Positions 42,376 to 52,169 of a DNA stretch of 64,000 bases are shown here, one piece after another. The stretch is from Nannocystis pusilla (lineage in GTDB: Bacteria > Myxococcota_A > Polyangia > Nannocystales > Nannocystaceae), in NCBI RefSeq assembly GCF_026626665.1, contig NZ_JAPNKE010000002.1, positions 6,921,168-6,985,167 on the forward strand. The letters are read 5' to 3'. A model generated the notes under the pieces. It did not search any database and was not told where the DNA came from. It worked only from the letters and a program-made list of their open reading frames with translations. Position numbers and translations under genes: made by a program. Each line of letters opens with the position of its first letter. Position 1 is the stretch's first letter.

Positions 42376-42542
42376 TCATAAGACATTCTCGCCGCCGCAG
42401 TGTCGCCATTCCGAATGTCGCCACCGCGGCGATGTTCCGGACCGTCCGGTCATGAAGCCCGGCGTTCGCAAATGGGACCAGACCGTCCGTTTTCGGGATC
42501 CCCGCCGCCAAGACGCGACTCAGGGCACATTTCGTCGCGCCC

Positions 42543-42597
42543 GGGAACCACCGCCAATGCGCGCTGTCCGGACCGCGATGACTCTCCGGTGGTTCCC
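42543..42597 (+). promoter_or_regulatory. Inverted repeat abutting the ABC ATPase start codon
   Basis: Perfect 11-base arms GGGAACCACCG (42543-42553) and CGGTGGTTCCC (42587-42597) enclose 33 bases that contain a further GTCCGGAC palindrome. The 3' arm ends at the base before the ATG and covers the only ribosome-binding-like sequence (GGTGG). A transcript folded this way would hide the start region. Translational control is inference. Confidence 0.55.
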
Positions 42598-43482
42598 ATG
42601 CAATTGACAGTCCGCGACCTCTGTAAAACCTATCCCAACGGCGTCCGCGCGCTGAAGCGCGTGAGCCTGCAGATCTCGACCGGCATGTTCGGCCTGCTCG
42701 GGCCCAACGGCGCCGGCAAGTCGACCCTGATGCGCACGCTCGCCACGCTCCAGGATCCCGACAGCGGCTCCGTCGAGTTCGACGCCTTCGACGTCCTGGC
42801 CCACAAGGAGCGCCTGCGCGAAGTCCTCGGCTACCTGCCGCAGGAGTTCGGGCTCTATCCGAACCTCTCGGCCGAGACGATCCTCGACCACTTCGCGGTG
42901 CTGAAGGGCGTGACCGACCGCCGCGAGCGCGCCGCCCAGGTCCGCGCCCTGCTCGAGCAGACCAACCTCGCCCCGGCCGCCAGGCAGGCCGTGGGCGGCT
43001 ACTCCGGCGGCATGAAGCAGCGCCTGGGCATCGCCATCGCCCTGCTCGGCCGCCCGCGCCTCGTGATCGTCGACGAGCCGACCGCCGGCCTCGACCCGAC
43101 CGAGCGCCACCGCTTCCTCGACCTGCTCGCCGAGATCGGCCAGGACATCGTCGTCATCCTCAGCACGCACATCGTCGAGGACGTGCACGAGCTGTGCGAG
43201 AACTTCGCGATCATCAGCCACGGCGAGGTGCTGTACAGCGGCTCGCCGACCGCGGCGGTGGCCGGGCTGCGCGGGCAGATCTGGCGCCGCATGGTGACGC
43301 GGGCGGAGCTGCCCGAGCTGCAGCGCGCGCTGCACGTGATCGCCACCCGCTTCGTCGCCGGTCGCCCGCTCGTCCACGTGCACCACCCCGAGTCGCCCGG
43401 GCCCGGCTTCGAGCCGGTCGAGCCCGACCTCGAGGACGTGTACTTCTTCCACATCACCGGCCGGACGCGGAGGACCCCGTGA
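42598..43482 (+). CDS. ABC transporter ATP-binding protein
   Basis: The 294-residue ATPase has Walker A GPNGAGKST (about 36-44), Q-loop YLPQEFGLYP, signature YSGGMKQRLG, Walker B RLVIVDEPTAGLDP and the switch His in LSTHIVEDV. The ATG at 42598 gives the standard start MQLTVRDLCKTYPNG. The stop overlaps the GTG of the permease/peptidase gene by 4 bases, so the two form one transporter operon. The C-terminal 60 residues follow the extended form seen with these M1-fused permeases. Confidence 0.93.
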   Translation: MQLTVRDLCKTYPNGVRALKRVSLQISTGMFGLLGPNGAGKSTLMRTLATLQDPDSGSVEFDAFDVLAHKERLREVLGYLPQEFGLYPNLSAETILDHFAVLKGVTDRRERAAQVRALLEQTNLAPAARQAVGGYSGGMKQRLGIAIALLGRPRLVIVDEPTAGLDPTERHRFLDLLAEIGQDIVVILSTHIVEDVHELCENFAIISHGEVLYSGSPTAAVAGLRGQIWRRMVTRAELPELQRALHVIATRFVAGRPLVHVHHPESPGPGFEPVEPDLEDVYFFHITGRTRRTP

Positions 43483-46400
43483 CCCAGCTCCTGAGCTTCG
43501 CCCGCCACGAGCTGGCGTATCACCTGCAGCGGCCGGTCACCTACCTCTACATGTTCGCCCTGCTGCTGCTGTCGTTCCTGTACACGGCCACCGGCTTCGC
43601 CAACATGGTGTTCGGCGGCGCCGTGAACCTCGACGCGCCGTGGCTGCTGAACCGCAGCGTCGCGCACGTCACCCTGATCGGCTCGGTCCTCGTGTCCGCG
43701 ATCGCCGGCACCGCCGTCCTCCGCGACTTCGAGTTCAAGACCCACGAGCTGCTCTTCACCACGCGACTGCGCAAGTCGAGCTTCGTGTTCGGCCGCTTCC
43801 TCGGCGCCTACGCCGTCACCCTCCTGGTGTTCGCCTGCAGCGTGATCGGCCTGTGGCTCGGCGCGCACATGCCGTGGCTCGACCCCGACAAGCTCGGCCC
43901 GTACGTCCCGGGCGCCTACCTCGTCCCGCTCGTCTTCTACGTCGTGCCCAACACCTTCGTGCTGTCCGCGCTGTTCTTCGCCGTCGGCGTGCTGACCCGC
44001 AGCTACATGGCCGTGTACGTGCAAGGCGTGGTGTTCTTCCTCGGCTACTCGATCGCCGGCGAGTCGCTGAGCAAGCTCGACAACGAGCGCTTCGCCGGCC
44101 TGCTCGACCCCTTCGGCCTCGTCCCCACCGACCTCGCCGAGCGCTACTGGACCATCGTCGAGAAGAACACCCTCGTCACCGCGCTCGAGGGCCTCCTCCT
44201 CTACAACCGCCTGCTGTGGATCGGCCTCGCCCTGCTGGTGCTGTTCGCGGCCCACGCCCTGTTCCGCATGGACGCCGCTCGCGGCATCCGCGGCCGCAAG
44301 CCGCGGCGCTGGCTGGAGCTCGAAGGCGCCGCGCGCCCGCCCGCGCCGCTGCCGGTCGTCACGCCGCGCCGGGGCCTCGCGGTCGACCTCACGCGCCTGC
44401 TCGCGCAGGTCCACTTCTACTACCTCGGCCTCGTGCGCGACCGAACCTTCCTCGCCTTCGTCGCGGTCGGCTTGCTGTTCACCGTCCACGGCTCGAGCTA
44501 CTCCGACGTCCTGTGGGGCACCCCCACCTGGCCGGTCACGTACGCGATGACCGACGTGATCCGCAACCACGCCCGCCTGTTCTTCATCATCCTCGTCCCG
44601 CTCTACGCCGGCGAGCTGATGTGGCGCGAGCGAGCGCTGCGCGGCGACCAATTGCTCGACGTCACCCCGACCTCGCCGGTGGCGGTCATGATCGCAAGGC
44701 TCGTCTGCCTCGCCCTCGTGTACGCCACCCTGATCGCGGCGATGATCGCCGGCGGCGTCCTGGTCCAGACGATCAAGGGCTATCATCATTACGAGCTGGA
44801 CGTCTACCTCGGCGTCCTCTACGGCTTCTACTGGCCCGAGCTGGTGCTGCTCAGCATGATCGGGGTGTTCTTCCAGATCGTCGCCGACCACAAGTACCTC
44901 GGCGTGCTGCTGGCGTTCGTCTACTGGGTCCTGGTCCAGGCCTTCGGCACCTGGGGCCTCGACCACAACCTCCTGCGCTTCGCCTTCAGCCCGCAGGTCG
45001 AGTACTCGGCGATGAACGGCTACGGCCCGCACGTCGCCGCGGCGATGTGGTTCAACCTCTATCACTTCGCCACCGCCGTGCTGCTGCTGGTCCTGGCGCG
45101 CCCGTGGCTCATGCACGGCACCCCGACCGGCCTGCGCGACCGCCTCCGCCTGGCGCGCGCCCGGATGACTCGCCGCTGGACCGCCGCCCTCGCCCTCGCC
45201 CTCGCCGCCTGGCTCGGCGTCGGCGGCTACGTCTATTGGAACACCAACGTCCGCAACATCTATCGCAGCAGCGAGGACGAGGACGCCCTGTCGGCCGATT
45301 ACGAGCGCAAGTACGGCCAGTACCAGGACCTGCCCCAGCCGCACGTCGAGGCCGTCGACGTCCGCGTCGACATCTTCCCCGAGCGCGGTCATGCGATCAC
45401 CGTCGGCCGCTTCGATCTCGTCAACCGCCACACCGCCCCGATCGAGAGCATTCACATGTTGCTCCCCCACGAGATCGAGATCCGGACGATCGAGTTCGAC
45501 CGCCCCGCGACCCTCGTGGAGGCGGACGAGCGCATCCGCTACCGCATCTACCGCCTCGCCGAGCCGCTGGCGCCGGGCGGCGAGATGACCCTGCGCTTCG
45601 ACCTGGCCGACGTGCGCGAGGGCTTCGGCAACCTCGGCCGCAACGCCGGCCTCGTCGCCAACGGCAGCTTCCTGTCCCAATTCTCCATGATGCCGAGCCT
45701 CGGCTACCAGAGATCGCTGGAGCTCGTCGACGACGACCGGCGCAAGGAGCAGGGCCTGCCCGAGCGCCCGCGGCTGCCGTCGATCGACGACCCCGCGCGC
45801 GCGACCGCTTCCCCGGCGAGCCTGCCACCGACTGGATCGAGTACACCGGGACCGTGTGTACCGCCGGCGACCAGATCGCTGTCACCGCGGGCGAGCTGCA
45901 GCGCGAGTGGACCGAGGGCGATCGGCGCTGCTTCACCTACGCCCCGGTGGGCAAGATCCGCGCCTCCCTGCCGTTCCTCTCGGCCCGCTACGAGGTCCTG
46001 CGCGACGCCCACGACGGCGTGGCGATCGAGGTCTACTATCAAAAAGGCCACGAGTTCAACCTCGCCGCCATGGTCGAGTCGGCCAAGCGCTCGCTCGACT
46101 ATTGCAAGCAGAACTTCGGCCCCTACCCGCACCGCCACTTCCGGATCCTCGAGTTCCCGCGCTACGAGAAATTCGCCCTGGCCACCCCGGGCACCATCCC
46201 GTACTCCGAGAACATCGGCTTCATCGCCCGCGTCCGCCCCGACGACCCCGAGGACCTCGACTATCCGTACTTCGTCACCGCCCACGAGGTCGCTCACCAG
46301 TGGTGGGCCTACCAGGTCGCCGGCGGCCACGCCCAGGGCATGACGATGCTGACCGAGTCGCTGGCCGAGTACACCGCCCTGATGGTCATGGAGAAGCGCT

Positions 46401-47062
46401 ACGGCCCGCAGGCGATGAAGCGGTTCCTCGCCCACGAGCTGCGCGACTACCTCACGGGCCGCGCCGCCGAGCCCAAGGCCGAGCTGCCGCTCGCCCTCAA
46501 CGAGCTCCAGATGTACATCCATTACCACAAGGGCTCGCTGGTGTTCTACGCGCTGCGCGAGTACATCGGCGAGGACCGGGTCAACGCCGCCCTGGCCGCC
46601 TTCCGCGACGAGTTCGCCTACAAGCCGCCGCCGCTCCCGACCTCGCGCGACCTGGTCGCCCGCCTCCGCGAAGTGACGCCGCCCGAATATGCGTACCTGA
46701 TCGAGGACATGTTCGAGACGATCACGCTGTACGACAACAAGGTCCTCGAGGCCACCAGCGAGCCGCTCGCCGACGGCAAGCACCGCGTCCGCTTCAAGGT
46801 CGCCGCCCGCAAGCTGAAGGCCGACGGCCTCGGCGTCGAGACCGAGGCCCCGCTGGCCGACTATATCGACGTCGGCGTGTTCGCGGCCCCCGGTCCGGGC
46901 GACTACGAGGTCGGCGCGACGTTGTGGCAAGAGCGCCGGAAGTTCACCGCCGGCGAGATGGAGCTCGACGTCGTCGTCGACGGGCCGCCGCACCGCGTCG
47001 GCATCGACGCGCGCAACCTCCTGATCGACCGCAACCCGAAGGACAACACCGCGGCCCTGTGA
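43479..47062 (+). CDS. ABC permease / M1 aminopeptidase fusion (one frameshift)
   Basis: This protein of about 1,194 residues has two sets of six membrane helices (about 15-265 and 310-580) and a C-terminal M1 zinc peptidase domain. The metal site is HEVAHQWW (near residue 935) with the third ligand Glu 18 residues later in TESLAEY. The frame changes near 45798 in a GCGCGCG run (DDPARA|DRFPGEPATDWIEY), which one base explains. The GTG at 43479 overlaps the ATPase stop and follows a GGAGG. The family is known from Bacteroidota and Myxococcota genomes; its cargo is unknown. The peptidase domain should lie outside the cytoplasmic membrane. Confidence 0.88.
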
Positions 47063-47082
47063 GACCGGAGGTCCCGAAGGCC

Positions 47083-47098
47083 ATGTCTTAAAGGACAT
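47083..47098. repeat. Short hairpin family member after the permease/peptidase gene
   Basis: ATGTCT-TAAA-GGACAT forms a 6-base stem with one G-T pair, 21 bases after the stop of the ABC permease/M1 gene. Confidence 0.65.
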
Positions 47099-47193
47099 CC
47101 TCGGGCTCGCCGGACCTCGCTCGTTTCCGCTCATTCTCGACCATACGGGCCCCTGGCCACCCCTGGCGCCCGTACATTCCCGCGCTTGCAACA

Positions 47194-47211
47194 TTCACCC
47201 ACTTGGGTGAA
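47194..47211. promoter_or_regulatory. Perfect palindrome, probable ArsR operator
   Basis: TTCACCCA and TGGGTGAA form perfect 8-base arms around CT. The site lies 11 bases before the ATG of the ArsR-type regulator gene. ArsR-family repressors commonly bind such short palindromes over their own promoters, so autorepression of the arsR-SRPBCC pair is likely. Confidence 0.7.
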
Positions 47212-47222
47212 CATCTTCGCGC

Positions 47223-47554
47223 ATGAGCCTCGACCACACCCTCTCGGCCCTGGCCGACCCGACGCGCCGGGCCATCTTTCAGCGGCTGAGCGGCGGCGAG
47301 GCGCGGGTGACCGACGTCGCGGAGCGGTTCCCGATCTCGCTCAACAGCATTTCAAAACACATCCGCGTGCTCGAGCGCGCCGGCCTCGTGCGTCGGCGCG
47401 TCGCGGGCCGCGAGCACCTCCTCACCGCCGACCGCAGGCCCTCGACGAGCTGGCGGCATGGGTCGAACAGACGCGCGCGTTCTGGACCAGAAAGCTGGAC
47501 GCGCTCGAGGCCCTGCTCGCCGAAGACGACCCCGAACGCAAGGAGCGACGATGA
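47223..47554 (+). CDS. ArsR family winged-helix regulator (one frameshift)
   Basis: The protein of about 110 residues has the winged helix ADPTRRAIFQRLSGGEARVTDVAERFPISLNSISKHIRVLERAGLVRRRVAGREHLL. A single missing base near 47432 is needed: EHLLTAD then PQALDELAAWVEQTRAFWTRKLDALEALL, the standard C-terminal helix of regulators paired with SRPBCC proteins. The stop overlaps the next start by 4 bases. No metal-binding cysteines are seen, so the signal is probably not a metal. A perfect palindrome lies just upstream. Confidence 0.82.
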
Positions 47555-48582
47555 ACGACCACGGACAGATCCTCGACCCCGGCACCGTACGCATCGAGCG
47601 GGTGCTCCCCGGCCCCATCGAGCGGGTCTGGCGCTACATCACCGAGTCCGAGCTGCGCGCCCGCTGGCTCGCGGCCGGCGAGTTCGAGCTGCGGCCCGGC
47701 GGTCGCGCCGAGCTCCGCTTCGACCACGCCTCGCTCTCGGCGGAGAAGACCTACCCCGAGAAATACAAGAGCGCCGAGGGGGCCCGCGGCGTCGAGACGG
47801 TGCTCGCCTGCGAGGCGCCGCGGCTGCTCAAGATCACCTGGGGCGGCGCCGGTCAGCCCGCCGAGGTGTCCTTCGAGCTCACGCCTGTCGATGACAAGGT
47901 GCGCCTCGTCGTGACGAGCCGGCGCCTGGCCACCCGCGACGACCTCGTCGGCACCGCCTCGGGCTGGCACGCGCACCTGGCGATCCTCGGCGACGTGCTG
48001 GCCGAGCAGCCGCCGCGCGGCTTCTGGTCGACGCACGAGGCCGCAGCGCGGGGCTACGCGCAGCGCATGGAAGTCATGGACGAATCCTTCCGGTGGTCGA
48101 AGAGCACCGGCCGCGAGCTCCGCGATCACGGCAGCGCGTGGTCGTCGCTGCTGCGCCGCCGCATGGACGCGCCGATCGAGCGCGTGTGGGCGGCGTGGAC
48201 CGACCCCGAGGTGCTCCCGAATTGGCTCGGCAAGCCGACCGGCACCTTCGCGGTCGGCGGCACCATCGTCCTCGATCTGTCGCAGCCGCACCTCACGACG
48301 TGCAAGATCGTCGCGTGCGAGGCGCCCACCCTCCTGCGCACCACCTGGCGCTACGGCGACTTCGGCGAGAGCGAGGTCGAGCTCCGCCTCGCCCGCGACG
48401 GCGACGGCACCGCGCTCGAGCTCGAGCACTTCGCCTGCCGCACCGCCGACGAGGCCCGCGGCACCGGCGGCGGCTGGGAGGTCGCCATCCTCAGCCTCGA
48501 CAATTTCCTCCGCGGCCTGCCCCCGCCCAGCGACATCACCTTCCCGGCGATGGATCACGCGTGGTCCGGCGTGATGTCCTGA
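47551..48582 (+). CDS. Tandem SRPBCC (AHSA1-like) domain protein
   Basis: The 343-residue protein has two START-like SRPBCC/AHSA1 domains, each with the signature IERVLPGPIERVWRYITESELRARWLA (about 15-42) and LLRRRMDAPIERVWAAWTDPEVLPNWLG (about 192-222). Most ArsR-linked SRPBCC proteins have one domain, so this is a fusion or duplication. Such proteins bind hydrophobic ligands. The start overlaps arsR by 4 bases. The stop codon lies inside a hairpin of the ATGTCC-N4-GGACAT family at 48574-48589. Confidence 0.88.
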   Translation: MNDHGQILDPGTVRIERVLPGPIERVWRYITESELRARWLAAGEFELRPGGRAELRFDHASLSAEKTYPEKYKSAEGARGVETVLACEAPRLLKITWGGAGQPAEVSFELTPVDDKVRLVVTSRRLATRDDLVGTASGWHAHLAILGDVLAEQPPRGFWSTHEAAARGYAQRMEVMDESFRWSKSTGRELRDHGSAWSSLLRRRMDAPIERVWAAWTDPEVLPNWLGKPTGTFAVGGTIVLDLSQPHLTTCKIVACEAPTLLRTTWRYGDFGESEVELRLARDGDGTALELEHFACRTADEARGTGGGWEVAILSLDNFLRGLPPPSDITFPAMDHAWSGVMS

Positions 48583-48589
48583 AGGACAT
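48574..48589. repeat. Short hairpin family member spanning a stop codon
   Basis: ATGTCC-TGAA-GGACAT is perfect; the TGA of the loop is the stop codon of the SRPBCC gene. Confidence 0.7.
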
Positions 48590-48630
48590 GTTACGGCGAG
48601 CAGCGGCCTCGCCCTGAGCAATGCCATGAC

Positions 48631-48646
48631 ATGTCTCATAGGACAT
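48631..48646. repeat. Short hairpin family member, intergenic
   Basis: ATGTCT-CATA-GGACAT, 6-base stem with one G-T pair, lies 49 bases after the SRPBCC stop. Confidence 0.65.
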
Positions 48647-48760
48647 GCGATCGCCGACACCGGACAGCGAGTCGACGAGCGCAGGTCGAGTGCCGCCGCC
48701 GCAGCGACGTCCCGAGGGCGCGTCCGCTTCGGCGGCGCACGCGGCGGACAACCTCAGGAC

Positions 48761-48776
48761 ATGTCCGATCGGACAG
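48761..48776. repeat. Short hairpin family member, intergenic
   Basis: ATGTCC-GATC-GGACAG pairs in 5 of 6 positions and lies between convergent genes. Confidence 0.6.
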
Positions 48777-48918
48777 CGATCCTCCGCTCGAAGCGCGACC
48801 TCGAGGTGCACGCGCGTGATGCGGATCAACCTCCGCCCTCGCCAGCGCCCCCCGGCGTCGGGCGAGTGGTGCGGGAGATCTCCAGATTTCTTTTTTCTGA
48901 AAGAGGAAAGAACCGCGG

Positions 48919-50229
48919 TCAGTGAGCGTGGTCGTCGCTCGAATACCGCGGGTTCATCGCCAGCAGCAGCGCCGTCTGCTCCTCGGCCCCCTGCGTGTGA
49001 CCCAGCGCGGCGTGGGCCTTCGCGGCCACGTCGTGCAGCCGGGGCGTGCGATACGGCGAGCCGAGCGCCTGCTCCGCGACCGCCAGCGCCTCGGCCGGCT
49101 GACCCGTCTGCAGATACGCCTGCGCCAGGGCCACCTGCGCGTCGCCGCCCGGGCGCACCGCGTGGTTGGCCTGCGCCAGCTCGAGCGCCCGCGCCGGCGG
49201 TCCGAATTGCAGGTAGTGCTGCAGCGCGTGGCCCATGGCCGACTCGGGGAAGCGCGCCAGCTGCTCCTCCCAGCGCGCGGCCGCTCGCGCGATCAGCTCC
49301 TCGGCCCGCTGTGATTCGCCCGTGTGGCGATACAGGCCCGCGAGCGCGTCCATGTGCTGCGGCAGATCGGCGGTGCGGACCAGCGCCTCGTAGATCTCGA
49401 TCGCCCGCGCGTGGTCGTCGCGACGGTTGTGGATCTCCGCGATGTGCTCCTGCACCAGCCACCAGCCGGACAGCTCGCCGTCGGCCTCCTGCAGGTGCTT
49501 CAGCGCGAGCCGCAGATCGCCGCGCTCCATCGCCACCACGCCGAGCTGCAGCTTCATCCACGCCCTGCGGCGCGGATCTTTGGGACCGGTGGCCTGAAAC
49601 GCGGCATCCAGCAGCGCCTCGGCCTGGGCCGGGTCGCCGGTCTTCGCGTGATACAGCGCGAGCTCGGCGGTCGCTGCCACCGGCGCGGCCGCGGCGACCG
49701 CCGTGAGCTCCGCGAACGCGGCCTCGTACTGCCCGCGCTGCACCGCGATCTCCGCGCGCAGCACTCGCGCGATGGTCTGCTCGTCGCGCCGGGGCACCGC
49801 GCGGCGGTCCATCATGTCGAGGTGCTTCTCGGCCTCGGCGAGCCGGTGAATCGAGTAGTTGAAGCGCGCGGCCACCAGCAGCGGGCCGCTGCCCGCGGGC
49901 GCCATCGAGAACGCGTCGTCCAAGACAGCCTCGACGCGGGCGAAGTCGTGGATCTGATTCGTCAGCCCCGCGCGCTCGAGCAGCGCCGAGGCGAGGTGCA
50001 TCCGCGTCAGCCAGTCGCCGGGGCGACCGTCCGCGCGCTTCTGCAGGCTGTCGATACGGCGATCGAGCTCGTCGAGCAGCGCCGCATAGCTCGGACCTGC
50101 GCTCGCGGCCCGCGCCTCGGGCGCGACGATCGACGGCGCAGACGTCTCGCCACGAAAGAAGAATCGCGACAGGAGGGCCGACGCACCGAACGCCAGGACG
50201 GCCGAGACGAGGATCGTTTTGCGGTCCAT
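48919..50229 (-). CDS. TPR-repeat protein, membrane-anchored
   Basis: The 436-residue protein has an N-terminal membrane segment (ILVSAVLAFGASALLSRFFF) and then a series of tetratricopeptide-like helical pairs, for example FARVEAVLDDAFSMAP, RAIEIYEALVRTADLPQ, AQVALAQAYLQTGQPAEALAVAEQALG. I start at the Met of MDRKTILV at 50229; the longer frame upstream is a read-through of the DUF4331 gene caused by a probable frameshift. It is the last gene of the DUF4331 operon. A scaffold or assembly role is inference. Confidence 0.8.
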   Translation of the reverse strand: MDRKTILVSAVLAFGASALLSRFFFRGETSAPSIVAPEARAASAGPSYAALLDELDRRIDSLQKRADGRPGDWLTRMHLASALLERAGLTNQIHDFARVEAVLDDAFSMAPAGSGPLLVAARFNYSIHRLAEAEKHLDMMDRRAVPRRDEQTIARVLRAEIAVQRGQYEAAFAELTAVAAAAPVAATAELALYHAKTGDPAQAEALLDAAFQATGPKDPRRRAWMKLQLGVVAMERGDLRLALKHLQEADGELSGWWLVQEHIAEIHNRRDDHARAIEIYEALVRTADLPQHMDALAGLYRHTGESQRAEELIARAAARWEEQLARFPESAMGHALQHYLQFGPPARALELAQANHAVRPGGDAQVALAQAYLQTGQPAEALAVAEQALGSPYRTPRLHDVAAKAHAALGHTQGAEEQTALLLAMNPRYSSDDHAH

Positions 50230-50302
50230 GACTGTCGCTGCGAGGCCTCGAGTTCGGCTCCCCGGAGGTTGGCACGACCGGGGAGCCGTCGGCAAACGCG
50301 GC

Positions 50303-51093
50303 CTACGGCGCGGGTGCGGCGGCGCCAGGAACGGGAACTCCGCCTTGAACGGCACGTCGTTCTCCGGCGGGTTCAGCGGCAGGTCGGCGAACAGCGTCAG
50401 CGGCTGATCGGGGCCGAGCTTGAGCAGCACGGCCGCGAGCGTGATGTCGACGACCGGGTCGGTGAGGGCGCGGCCGTTCGGGTAGCCGGTCGGCTTGCTC
50501 GGATCGTACTTGATCGTGTCCGGGATGATGACCGGCCCCGCCTGTGCGACCGTCTCGTCGATGGTCGCGGGCACGAGGTTCAGCATCATCAGGTCGTCGT
50601 CGAACGCGTCGTGGAAGAACGTAATGCTCGCGCCGATCTCGGGCAGCCACATGCCCGCGGCGTCCTCGGCCGGGTTGCTGGCGTTGTAGTCGTCGCGGAT
50701 CGAGAGATCCTGGCCGCCGAGGCCGAGGCCCAGCGCCGCGGCGATGCCGGCCGTCCCCGCCTCGACCGCGCCGTGGCGGTCGATCTGCACGTACGCGTCG
50801 AACGGCTCGGTCGGGAACACGAAGCCCTCTTCGCCGCCGGTGTCGGTCGTGCCGTTGGTGGTCGTCGGCGACGTCGTCGTCGTCGGCGACGTCGTCGTCG
50901 TCGCCGTCTCGTCCTCCGTCGTCACGGTGCCCGTCGTCGGCCCCGTCGTGTCGGTCGTCGACGCGGTGGTGTCGGTCGTCGACGCGGTGGTCGTCGTCGC
51001 GTCGGTGTCGCTGGTGCCCTTGTCGTCGCCGCACGCCGGCGCGAACAGCAGCGCCGCCGCGAGAACTGCGTGGATGGTCACGTAAGTCTTCAT
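50303..51093 (-). CDS. DUF4331 C-terminal-half lipoprotein (frameshift at the end)
   Basis: The protein of about 263 residues has a lipobox LLFAPACGDD, a Thr/Asp-rich linker with TSPTTTTSPTTT, and the C-terminal half of DUF4331: VQIDRHGAVEAGTAGIA, DDYNASNPAEDAAG, IIPDTIKYDPSKPTGYPNGRALTDPVVDITLA and a final FPFLAPP. A one-base change near 50315 would give the stop at 50303; otherwise the frame runs on into the TPR gene. GGAGG precedes the ATG. The DUF4331 N-terminal half is encoded by the previous gene, so the fold is split. Confidence 0.78.
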
Positions 51094-51102
51094 GGTGGCC
51101 TC

Positions 51103-51746
51103 CTACTCCTTCCTCGCGGAGGTCGCCCACACCTGGATCGGGTTCCCGCCGGTGAGCACGTCCGTGTCGATCTCGATCGCCGCCGCGGTCACGTTGAACC
51201 CGGCCAGGAAGTCGCGGTTGTTCATGAAGCTCACCGTCTCGGTGTCGAGCCCCTCGAGGTAGCCCTGCGCGTCGAAGAAGAACGGGTCGTCGGCGTGGCC
51301 CGTCCACACGCGCGCGAACTGCCCGGCGTCGAAGACCGTCTCCACCGCCCCGACCGCCGGCTGGTCCGTGCCGGGGATGCCCGTCCACTGGACGCCGATC
51401 TCGTCCTTCGCGTTGGTCCCGTAGCGCCAGTAGAACGTCAGGTCCGCCGTGTTGTCGCCGTCGTTGTCGACCTTGATGGCGTACAGGGCGTTGCCGTCGT
51501 ACAGCGCCGAGTCGTCCGGCTGCGGGCGGCTGTCGTTGAAGCCGGCCCAACAGACGATGATCGTGGTCTTGTTGTCGCCGCTGTTGAAGACGTAGACATC
51601 GGTGATGTCCTGCGCGGCGTCCATCTTCACGAGCGGAGACTCGTCGTGGTCGGACGCGCGGACGTTCGATGTCCACCAGTTCCCCCGCAGATCGCGGCAG
51701 CCGCCACGATCACCAGCCCAGTTTTCGCTCTCAAGTTCTTGTACAT
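51103..51746 (-). CDS. DUF4331 N-terminal-half secreted protein (one frameshift)
   Basis: The ATG at 51746 after GAGGAGG begins a signal peptide MYKNLRAKTGLVIVAAAAIC. A frame change in a G5 run near 51682-51686 leads into VRASDHDESPLVKMDAAQDITDVYVFNSGD, the start of DUF4331, and the frame continues to AIEIDTDVLTGGNPIQVWATSARKE. The roughly 214 residues cover only the first half of the usual DUF4331 fold. The next gene, 9 bases away, encodes the second half with its own lipoprotein signal, so the pair may assemble. Confidence 0.75.
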
Positions 51747-52169
51747 CGAGCCTCCTCGTCCGGTCGAGCCCGCCAGAGCCGCGACCGTCGTCAAGTCGAA
51801 AGCATCCTACTCCTCCGCGGGTGCTTTGGATCTGCGGCCGACACGACGAACACGAAATTCTCTCGGGCGACGACGCGCCTCCGCTCATTCGCGCGACGCG
51901 GGCGGCGAAATCGGCCGCGCTCGCGCCGGGCACGCCGCACTTCGGCCGATGAGGGCCAACAGGTCCGTACGAACGAGATGGCCGAACGGATCGGCAGCAG
52001 GCGCGACAAATTTTTTGCCGGGACTCACCGGCCGAATACGAGCATTCGATCGCACATTCATAAACCTTGCGAAGCGCAAGCGCGCGGCCGACGGGCCGGT
52101 TCGGAGCGTGTAACTTCCGCGGCGCCGTTACGATATCCTCGCGGACCACACCTGCGAAGGATGCTCCTG
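51747..52169. other. Divergent intergenic region, no gene seen
   Basis: This 423-base stretch separates the minus-strand DUF4331 operon from the plus-strand Cys-rich lipoprotein gene. It should hold both promoters. It contains a short AT-richer segment near 52008-52014 and no clear protein-like frame. Confidence 0.55.

Larger units (their letters stand above)
42353..42597. other. Structured leader upstream of the ABC ATPase gene
   Basis: This 245-base segment holds several inverted repeats, including a 13-base palindrome CCGGACCGTCCGG near 42436 and the 11-base-arm repeat listed at 42543-42597. No coding sequence is evident. Confidence 0.55.
48583..48918. other. Intergenic region with two family hairpins, no gene
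   Basis: This 336-base stretch between convergent genes contains two members of the short hairpin family (48631 and 48761) and a T-rich stretch near 48888-48897. Convergent transcripts probably end here. The open frames present look like shadows. Confidence 0.6.

Noticed and set aside
42999..45680. 893-codon frame antisense to the ABC permease
   Set aside because: High GC suppresses stops on the opposite strand; composition is Glu/Val/Gly/Arg-rich with no domain, and the sense frame is strongly conserved.
48919..51093. A 724-residue DUF4331-TPR fusion protein
   Set aside because: DUF4331 proteins end at FPxLAPPH, a one-base change gives a stop there, and a good start with its own membrane anchor follows for the TPR gene.
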